NCBI GenBank assembly: GCA_963930655.1
Contig: OZ005610.1
Span: forward strand, 19,661,001 to 19,725,000
From: Myrica gale
Lineage: Eukaryota; Streptophyta; Magnoliopsida; Fagales; Myricaceae
Direction of reading: 5' to 3'
Length of the DNA: 64,000 bases
How positions within the stretch are numbered: position 1 is the first letter of the stretch; each line of letters begins with the position of its first letter. This document shows, in pieces, positions 55,678 through 64,000 of the stretch. A program made the position numbers and the translations under genes. The notes beneath the pieces are model-generated. The model had not been told where the DNA came from. It saw only the letters and a list, made by a program, of their open reading frames with translations, and ran no database searches.

Positions 55678-58510
55678 TGATGTATGTGGGTCCCACTCTC
55701 TCTCTCTCCTCCCTAGGTCACGCGGCACATACACAAGGAAATCTTTGTTTTGACTTGTTTTCCTTGTCCTTTTCCCTTGTCCCATGTTCTTGGCTTGTGA
55801 TGCATGAATAGTAAGATTCAAAGATCGACCAACCGGCCATGCTTGCTTGCAATCACATTTGATTTGATTTTGAAGTGACTTTAGCTTGTGTAAGTATCCT
55901 TAATCATCACATAGGGAAAGGGGAGTGTGTCATTTGGCTCCTCCAGCCCTTATGCCACCCAATCAAAGGCTTGCTTGTGGCAGTCACCCCTTGACCAAAT
56001 GATGGCAATGTTGGCTGTGAAAGCCTACCCTCCATGCATTTCTCATACCAACAGCCGACCATTTGAGTTTAAGAGAGAGGAGTGAGTGCTGAGAGCATTC
56101 GGCCAAGAGGGAGAGGAAGGAGAGAAAGAGGAAAAGAAGAAGAGAAGGAAGGTAAAAAAACTTTCATGCCAAGGTAAGTTGGCAAGGGGGTTTCGGCCAA
56201 GGCCTTGAACACCCCCTTGCACCACCTCTTTTCTATTTCCTTATCATCATTTCCACTTCTTCTTAGCCCCTAGTTCAGTGTCATTAACCAATAGATCTTG
56301 TGTTAATAGGAGAACATCAAGAGGTACCCGAGATCACCAAGGTAAGGGTTTAGGTTCTTGAGTTTGTGGAGGATGGATAACATGTTCTTTTGTGTTAAAT
56401 GATCATGCTTACTTTTGTGCATGAAGCTGTGATTCAATGATGAACATGTTAGGGTTATATTGGTTTCAATATTTTGCAAAAAGAAAGGTTCATAGGTGCC
56501 ATGAAGTAAAACCTAAACTAGACACCTCGCATTTAAAGGTTTAATGAATATTTGTTGAAGCATGTGTATAAGATTGCTTGCTGAGATGGTTTGATTGATG
56601 AGCTATGACAATGGTGAAAAGCCTAAGCTTGGATCCTTATAGGCCACGGTTTGGTTTAAAATAATGGCTCATGGCGTTGCATGTTCTACTTCATGGATTT
56701 GTGATATAATGTTATGCATATGTGATATGAAATGTTGAGCATTGTTGAGAATGATGATGGCCAAGAGGCCTGGAAGTATCCCTGATCAAGAGAAGGCCAA
56801 ATGGGGCCAAAGAAAGGAGCCATGGACTCAAGGAAGAGGTTATGAAAGTTGAAAGCATGAAAAAGATGCATTATGCATGTTCCTTGATGATGTTGCAAAT
56901 AATCTTTGTTTGCTTCTAAGTTTCTTGAAAAATTCATATGTTAGGTGATCTGTGATCTTCTTTATATTGATAGAATAAAATTAACTTTTAGCGTAAAGTT
57001 TCGAAATGCATAGATCAATCAAAGACATGAACACTTAGCTAGGGCATTTAGGCAAACATAGGAGCTGTCGAATCGACCCTAAGCTACAGGTTGAATTTTT
57101 GCATGAAACTTCTTAGATAGCATCGTTACCAAATATTAGGATCCATGTAAAAATTTCAGCACAAAATAATGAAGGAAAGATCGAAAAATGCCCTTGGAGG
57201 TCTTTGAGGACAAAAATTTGATGGGGGAGCCTAAATTTGAGCTCAATCCGAGTTGAAATAAGAGCTCAAATCGCAAAGCCCATGTAGGAGCCTAAATGGA
57301 TTTTAGGCCAAATATCCCTAAAAGAACACCATGTCCACTAATACTTTGAGAGTAGGCCCAATATGGTTTAAGGAGGCCCAATAAGCCTTCATTGGAGTTT
57401 AATGGTATGAGATCTTCTAGTTATTATCATGGTTGTTTTAATTGTCAATGATTATTCTTTGAACGTATTATGTTGTTTATGCTTCTTTCGAGTGCATATC
57501 ATATTAATGTGCATTGTTACATATGTACTTTAATGCTTGGATATGTGATTGCATTCATAAGAGGGAAAACGAAAGTGAGGAACCCTTTAGCCTACGAGGG
57601 TTCCCTGAATGGTAGTGATGGTACGGGCACTTAGGAGATGTGCAACCCCCCACTACAAGGAGTGGATGAGCTCCTTTATGAACGCTAAGGCGTAATGTTA
57701 TGTTAAAGGTCCTGGTCCTGGAAGCACAGGACAGTCCCATAGAAGGGGAGGGGACGCACAACCCGACTCTGGGGGTGAACAGAGCTGATATCTGGAACTC
57801 TTCAAGAACTAATGATGGTGTGATGCATGTTCATACTTATTATCTTGGAAGTTAGTTCTACATCATGCTTAAGTAAATTATACGCACTGTATTTGTTTGA
57901 TCATGTTTTCCCCGCCCCCACCTTACTGAGTCAATAAGATTCACCTTTTTCTCTTATGTTATTTTTGCAATATTTGGCGACTTGAGTTTTGAAGAATGAA
58001 GCTATTCGAGGAAGAGTTGACCTATGATTTCTACCCTTATATCCTGGTGCTCAAGATTTGAACATGGGTTTCAGATTCTCTTGAAGTATCAGTGGAGCAT
58101 GAGGCCCACTGGTTCTTTAGGGAGCCCTTAACCCCATCTCATGTATCTCCATCCCCAACATCTCTGCCATTCACTGTGTCCCCTCTATCCCATTACCACA
58201 ATTTGAGGACTTTGGTTTACTAGATGTACCGCCCGAGTGGCTAATGTTCGATTTCGTCCCCCGGCTCCGCCGACGAATAATAGTAGTGCCACTCAGGGAT
58301 TCGAGATTATTGATCTTACGTCGGACTCGGACGAAGAGGATTAGACCCCTCTTAGGCTTGCTAGAGTGTTTCGTTAGTCTTAGAGTTTCTTCATGTGTAC
58401 CATTTTTCAAATTGTACGGTGAACTTTAGGAAGTTCCCGAATTTTTGTAATATAGCTTTTTATGTAGTCTCGGGAGGACGTGGTTTGAACTTTCCTTGTA
58501 TTAAAGATGT
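55678..58510. repeat. LTR-retrotransposon-like sequence, extent approximate
   Basis: Near 57725-57785 the block ACAGTCCCATAGAAGGGGAG and GGGACGCACAACCC is the inverted counterpart of the LTR at 42948-44643. A short frame at 58227-58346 (plus strand) ends with EIIDLTSDSDEED and a TAG. No pol domain or clear LTR ends are seen. I cannot separate LTR from internal sequence here. Confidence 0.4.
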
Positions 58511-58744
58511 CCTTGTTATTTCAGGTTTTCAATCTTCTTCGTGTCTCTTTCCTCATCATTTATTTCAAAGTTCTTATTTCTACTCAAAAGCTTATAATCC
58601 AACAGTTTTGACCCATTCAGATTTTATTAACTCATTGTCTTTTTATAAAAACATGGAGTTTTTACTGTAAGTCTTTTCTAATTTCCCATTACAAATTTTA
58701 TTTTTAAATATGCTTTCCGCTAAGTTTCACTGTAAATCGACTAA

Positions 58745-58933
58745 GGGTGAGTTTATGTTGTAAAATTTTTGTGTTGTTAAAATTTTAGGTATTGTGTTTA
58801 GTGAAAAAGTGAATAGAGAGATAATTTTTTATATTTTTTGTAGTGAAAAATTATGATTTGATGGGAGATAGAGAAATTATATTGTAATATTTTATTGTGA
58901 GAGGGTGTAAAATTTTGCATGGCAAACGGACCC
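58745..58933. mobile_element. PIF/Harbinger-type MITE (189 bp)
   Basis: The 3-bp duplication TAA lies at 58742-58744 and 58934-58936. Ends are GGGTGAGTTTATGTTG and ...GCAAACGGACCC, imperfect inverted repeats (GGGT--GTTT type). The interior is AT-rich. Such elements use TWA target sites. Confidence 0.85.
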
Positions 58934-58936
58934 TAA

Positions 58937-59981
58937 GACTCATAGTGACATACGTGTCATAATCTCCGCCTGTGTGCATATTATTACTATAAGTGAGTAT
59001 AGAAGATAACTATGAGCGCGGGACCTGACATTGTTCTAGAGAGAGATGCTAGTCTACGGTAGTTTTTGGTGGACATGACTCGCTTGGAGGAGTTATAAAT
59101 AAATAGAAATTGCTTTGTTGTCAAAGATCGGAGTTGATTGGCCGACACGTGGATGTCACACACTCCATCTCTTTCTCTCCCAAACCGAGCTCGGACAGTC
59201 AGATTTGGCTCACACGCTTTGCGCTATCGATGTCCACCTCTTCAGGTGCTCCAGTCAACCCCAGCCTAGAGTTGGCTGGCCGACATGCGCACAAACTATT
59301 TTTTGCTTGTGCTCACCTCTCTTAGGCTGCGTTTGTCACTAAAATTTTACCCAAAATTTTATCTCTCTCCTAATAAAATACTCCAATATAATCTCTCTCT
59401 CTTCCATAAAAAAATATAAAAAATTACAAAAATTATAAAATATTACTTCTCTCTTCACTTTTTCACTAAATCCAATACCAACACTAAACCCAATACCAAA
59501 AATTTTACCACACAAACCCACCCTTAGACACCTGTCGTTTTTACCGCTTCCTTTTGGCCATCGACTTTCCTATTTTAACTAAACTCGCTACCCTTTGCGG
59601 GTACCTATATGGTCTTTTGGTCTCTGCTCGTTGGCCCGTACTCTCTACGGAGAATTTGACTGGCTTTAAAGCATGCAACTAATATCTTTCAACCTCCTTC
59701 AATATTAAAAAAAAAAAATCCTTCAATATTAACGAACGAACTAAAATAAATAAATGACCAGCCCCTTTTTTTTCCTGAATAAAGATCAGAACTAACTAGT
59801 AACCGCGTGAAGCTTCTGTCTATATGTTCACAAAAGAAGTAGAGACTTACCTCTGTTAGACTGTTTCTGTCGCTCTTTAGTAAAACCCAAAAGGCTTTCT
59901 TTTTAGGGTTTAGACAGGACACTCGTCAAGAAAAAAAAAAGAGAGGACACACTTTTTCTGCTTCCTCCTCTGTTTCAACTT
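58937..59981. other. Upstream region of the ankyrin-repeat gene
   Basis: Between the two MITEs (58937-59321) and after the second (59527-59981) no gene is visible. The bases just before 59982 are probably 5' UTR; no convincing TATA box is seen. A short A-run near 59706-59717 follows a direct repeat of CTTCAATATTAA. Confidence 0.5.
59325..59523. mobile_element. PIF/Harbinger-type MITE (199 bp)
   Basis: The duplication TTA lies at 59322-59324 and 59524-59526. Ends GGCTGCGTTTGTCACT and ...CACACAAACCCACCC are imperfect inverted repeats. The interior has ATCTCTCTC and AATTTTACC blocks shared with the MITE at 58745, in opposite orientation. Confidence 0.85.
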
Positions 59982-62900
59982 ATGGCGCCAGATGCTGTTG
60001 CAGCCCTTGCAGGTCCTTGTTTGTCTCTATACATACTCGCCTGACATACAAATACGTAAACAACAAACAAATGGACAATTTTGCGATTTTTATCCGTTAT
60101 TTGGTTTATACACTTAATTTATTTTATGCTTCTCTTTCTTTTTCCTGCGGGTGTGTTGTTTTCGCAGTCTGTTTCATATAGAAGCAGAATGCTCCACCAT
60201 TACTTCTAATTCTTCCGTCTCTGTGTTGCTCGATGCAGTAAGACAGAAAGTTCAGCAATTTCTGAATGCTGCTTGTACCGGAAATCTTGATCTCTTAAAG
60301 AGTAAGCTCATATTTGGCGGTTTCATTTATGTGTGTGTGTTTGCGTCTGAATTTTGGATATTTATTTCGCTTGAATTTCACTGGGATAGAGTTGGCGGGG
60401 CAGCTTGATGAGGGGAACGGTTTGGCGAGAACGGTGGCTGATATTAAGGATGCGAACAAACGAGGAGCACTTCACTTCGCGGCGAGGGAGGGGAAGACTG
60501 AGGTTTGTAAGTACTTGTTGGAGGAATTGAAGCTTGATGTCAACGCAAAAGACGAAGAAGGTATGCGACTGATTTCTTAGGCTGTCTATATTTGTTATTT
60601 TCTTCATGCCCTCTGCACCGTTGTATAGGATTGTGTTATAGGATTGTGTCGATTGATTATTTTAGGAATCGGTTTAATCTGTCTTTGATGGGAAAAAACC
60701 ATAAATTTCCTAAATGACAATGTGCACAAGCACTATATTTATGGTAGGAATCTTATGATTAGTAGTGGCCAATGGCTGTGCTTTGAAAGTCTTGCATTCT
60801 GTATCCTTCCTTGTGGGTGTCCATCATTTTTGTATGCTAGCTAGGGAGTTTTTATCTATTGTGTTTCAATAGCAATTTTGATAGTGTTGGATTGGTTTCC
60901 GTGGCAGGCAGATCCGCCCTTAAAAATAGAACTTTGTTTTGTAGATATTTGTTCTTTGGGGTTCTACAGAATATTATGGGACTTTTGCAATTTGGAATAG
61001 GGTCGTTTTACATGGTTGGACCATCAAGCTCTTAGGTTATTGAGACTGATATAAAAAGTAAAAACGACGCTAATGTCCAGTTGTATTTGTTGGACATTTT
61101 TTTTGTGGAACAAAGGTTTCTTAAGTAATTTGTAATGGAATGTCATCTCTCATATCTTTGTGAGGGTAAATATTAAACCCAATGAAAAAATATCACTAAA
61201 TGAATTTTCCTTGGTGCTATATAGGATCCCATAAGATTCTATTGCTCAAGTGTTATATATTCCGCAACAAGTATAGAGAGTTATGTTAACTTCAAAAAAA
61301 ATTCCTGGAGGCACTTATTTACTTATTTAAATATCATGGTAGTGGTGCCTAGCTGCATTACTTTAGCTTCATATGAATGATTATATACTTCTTTTGCCTT
61401 CTGCAATAAGATTTCAATATCTTACACTCTGAATGGTCTATACTTCAATTTTCTAGGTAATCCTACTTCTGATTTTAGAGGTACATTTGACAGCAACCCA
61501 TCAAAGAATGGTTGTGTTATCTAATGAAGAAAAATAAGGAGGGTCCTGTAGGTTTGCAATTAGCGGAAAACTCACATGAGACCTATGATTAGATCAATTA
61601 CAAGAGATTCAATTGCTACTTTATTTTTTAATTTGGCAGTGATGGTGTCTCATTGTTGTTTTTTAAGTCCATGAGTCATTTTAATTTGCAGTGGTTTTCA
61701 TAATCCTTTCATCGTTCCTAAACAAATTTTCCATTATTTCTGTGGCTTCCATTCTGCATATTTCGTTTAATAATGTGCAAAAGAAAGGCAGGAACCTGCA
61801 ATATCTCTTAACAAGGTTTTCATGGGGAAGAGTAATAATCTGTTGGCTTCTCGTAGTGATCTATGTTATTTATCTACAGGTGAAGCTGCTCTTATTCATG
61901 CTGTTCGGCAAGGACACACTGCTACAGCCAAATACCTTCTTGAGTGTGGTGCCAGTCCTGCTCTACCCAGTGACTCGGGGGCCACAGCCCTGCATCATGC
62001 TGCTGGAATAGGTGCATTCTCTAGTTTTTATTCCTTGTCTTCCTTCTTCCTTCTTGTGTGTGGGTGTGGAGGGTTCGTTCCTAATTTTGGTGTTTTGCAT
62101 GGCCTATTACATCTATATGTCCTCATTTTTCCAGACCCCTTTCGAGCATGATTGAGTCAGTAGTTTCTGTGCTCTTAATCCTTGAGATGCTCTGGTAATT
62201 TTGTAGGTTCTTTACTCTTTGGACTTTGTTTGTCCCGGTATGGATTTTAATCCCACAAACTATGTTTTCAAGGTTCAAATAAGACTAACTGTTCCAAGAT
62301 TTTGAAATTAGAAGATCATCTGTATCCTTATATCCTTATCTGCCTTGAGTTTTGCCAGAAATTATATATTTACATGAGGTGGTTAAATGTGAGGAATCTA
62401 ATACTTTTAATTTCAATATATATATATATATATATTTTATTTTTTTTTATATTCAGAATCCACATTGAATATACTTGTTCTTGTCGACAGGAGAAATTGA
62501 GTTGCTGAGGCTTTTACTTTCCAAAGGTGTTGATGTTGACTCACAAAGTGATGCTGGGACTCCTTTGATGTGGGCTGCAGGTCTTGAACAACAAGACTCT
62601 GTGAAAGTTCTGTTAGAACACCATGCTAATGTACATTTGCATTTTCTTTTTCTTGAAATGTAAATTTTTTTTCAGTAAATGTTGAAGTCTGTGACCATTG
62701 TCTTCCTGTGGGACTCATGTGGTTGGAGGAGCTGGGTGGAGAGAACCTCTCTTGGGACTGTCTTCTTTTTATTGTTTGTTCTTGTGTTTGACCGAAGAAT
62801 TCGAGAATTAGATTTACTTCTTATTGTTGGGGCATCCCTTACCGACCAAGTCTAAAGGGCTAAGCTTTTCCCTTATGTCATGTGATACGTCTGCCTTTTA

Positions 62901-63974
62901 ATTCGGTGCTTCTTTTTGAACCTAATAATCTAGGGACATCTAGGTTACTGTCTTCCATCTTTCTCTTGGAGAAACACTTGTGGCAGTTGGAATATGAGTA
63001 ATGGTTGCTGATTCACTTGATTATATTAAAGATGTTGCTATCTTTTGGCAGACGTGGAAGTTTTGTTTGCGGCTTTAGATGTCATTTTCCTTTACATTTA
63101 CATAATGCTATTTGATTAAGAGTTTTGTGGGTTATATCAAAATCTTGTGTTATTGCATTGAAATGTGAGGTAAGACACTCTTTTAAATTTTGATTCATTT
63201 TCTGGATATTGTTTTGCAGCCTAACGCTGAAACGGATGAAAGTATTACTCCACTGGCGTCAGCTGTAGCAGCAGGTTCACTGGCATGCTTAGAGTTGTTG
63301 ATTCAGGTCTATATGTTTCTTCATGTTCTAATATAATATGGAATTCGTGCCTAAGCTTTGTACATGTATAGGTGACAAGATGAAATATATATTTTTCATG
63401 AATGGTGCTCAGTTCCTTTTTGGAGGGTTGTGGAGGGGTTATTGACTTTTTCCTTGTTTAGATAAAGTATCTGTTGATAAGGTGTGTTTTCCTTTTTGAT
63501 AGATTTATGTTGAGAATCTGGATACATCTTGTTCTGTAATGAATTGTCATATCTTCAGGATGAGAATAGTTTTAAGAATCGAAAAAGAGGAATGCTCCAA
63601 TACCTGAATGTTTCAGTAATAAATTACAGTGGTTGGCCTTGTATCTAACAGAACTAACCTACGTCTGTTTCATGTACAATTCTAGACTTTCTTAACTGGA
63701 TCTCACGTGCATCAGTCAAACATGGTTGTAGAAACTGTAGTTGAACTCTATATTGCTTCTGTTTACATGTGTCACCTTATGCTTTTTTAGTGCTAATTTG
63801 TGCGATTTTCTTTCTGGAAATCCTTACTTTCACATTGTGGAATTTCAGGCGGGAGCCGAAGTAAATATTGATGTTGGTGGAGCAACCCCTTTGCATATTG
63901 CTGCACATAATGGGAGCTTAGAAATCATAAACTGTTTGTTGAAAGCTGGAGCAGATCCAAATAGCACTGAGGAG
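59982..63974 (+). CDS. Ankyrin-repeat protein (ankyrin-TPR type), 5' part
   Basis: Seven exons: 59982-60012, 60239-60301, 60390-60560, 61880-62011, 62491-62630, 63220-63306 and 63849-63974, each with GT-AG sites and a continuous frame; the gene runs off the window. It begins [20 protein letters not shown]. Ankyrin repeats follow: [20 protein letters not shown], then [60 protein letters not shown] and [20 protein letters not shown], about six to seven repeats in the 249 codons visible. The start ATG fits the family, whose proteins begin MAPDA. From memory the closest relative is Arabidopsis At3g04710 (TPR10), which has three TPR motifs after the ankyrins; that part lies outside the window. A co-chaperone-like role is inferred from that domain order. 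The frame is intact, so the gene is likely functional. Confidence 0.94.
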
Positions 63975-64000
63975 GTGAGGTTACAATTATGTGTAATAAA

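Noticed and set aside
57646-57660. CACTACAAGG as a possible CACTA terminus
   Set aside because: No matching inverted end or subterminal repeats nearby, and it does not carry the AAGAAA extension of the true ends.
1-64000. tRNA or rRNA genes, CRISPR arrays, bacterial operons
   Set aside because: I saw no cloverleaf with A and B boxes, no rRNA sequence and no regularly spaced short repeats; all else indicates plant nuclear DNA. A tRNAscan run would settle the tRNA question.

Overview
This is a plant nuclear window, most likely from a dicot with a repeat-rich genome. The genes have GT-AG introns. The intergenic space is AT-rich and filled with nested plant transposons: L1-type LINEs, copia and gypsy LTR elements, hAT, CACTA, PIF/Harbinger and long-inverted-repeat foldback elements. 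I saw no bacterial, organellar or CRISPR features. The sequence does not let me name the species.

Only three host genes look functional: the 3' end of a WAVE-DAMPENED2-like microtubule protein (59-1269, +), a two-exon linker histone H1 (27466-28215, -), and the 5' end of an ankyrin-repeat protein (59982-63974, +, running off the window). A fourth, a chloroplast-type renalase-like FAD/NAD(P) oxidoreductase (2202-10696, +), is a decayed pseudogene: a 2.94-kb hAT element sits in one exon, the middle exon block is missing, and there are two 1-bp frameshifts. From memory, the order WDL / renalase-like / ankyrin resembles Arabidopsis At3g04630 / At3g04650 / At3g04710, so the roughly 49 kb between the second and the last would be mostly expansion by transposons, plus the H1 gene.

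Layout. 0-11 kb: WDL gene and oxidoreductase pseudogene with its hAT insertion. 11-26.4 kb: a graveyard of LINE and copia fragments, including one LINE split by a hAT element (16684-20818), a gypsy element (20873-24041, itself holding a solo LTR at 22701-23891) and a small hAT element (24685-25394). 27.4-28.4 kb: histone H1 and its promoter. 29.1-31.2 kb: three inverted-repeat elements. 31.5-38.8 kb: a full-length but dead LINE on the minus strand with an 11-bp target duplication and a solo LTR in its ORF1. 39.3-42.2 kb: a CACTA element carrying exon pieces of two host genes, an E2-C type ubiquitin-conjugating enzyme and a RABF1/ARA6-type Rab5 GTPase. 42.9-46.1 kb: LTR and retroelement debris. 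47.7-52.3 kb: a CACTA element whose transposase gene is split by a second CACTA element that carries the last two exons of a nucleotide-sugar-transporter-like gene. 52.4-54.8 kb: a foldback element with a hAT deletion derivative inside. 55.7-58.5 kb: LTR-like sequence. 58.7-59.5 kb: two PIF/Harbinger MITEs just upstream of the ankyrin gene.

Most insertion boundaries are set from the sequence itself, by target-site duplications, terminal repeats and, in several cases, by the reading frame of the interrupted host sequence resuming exactly across the empty site. Family names are recalled from protein motifs, not from a database search.
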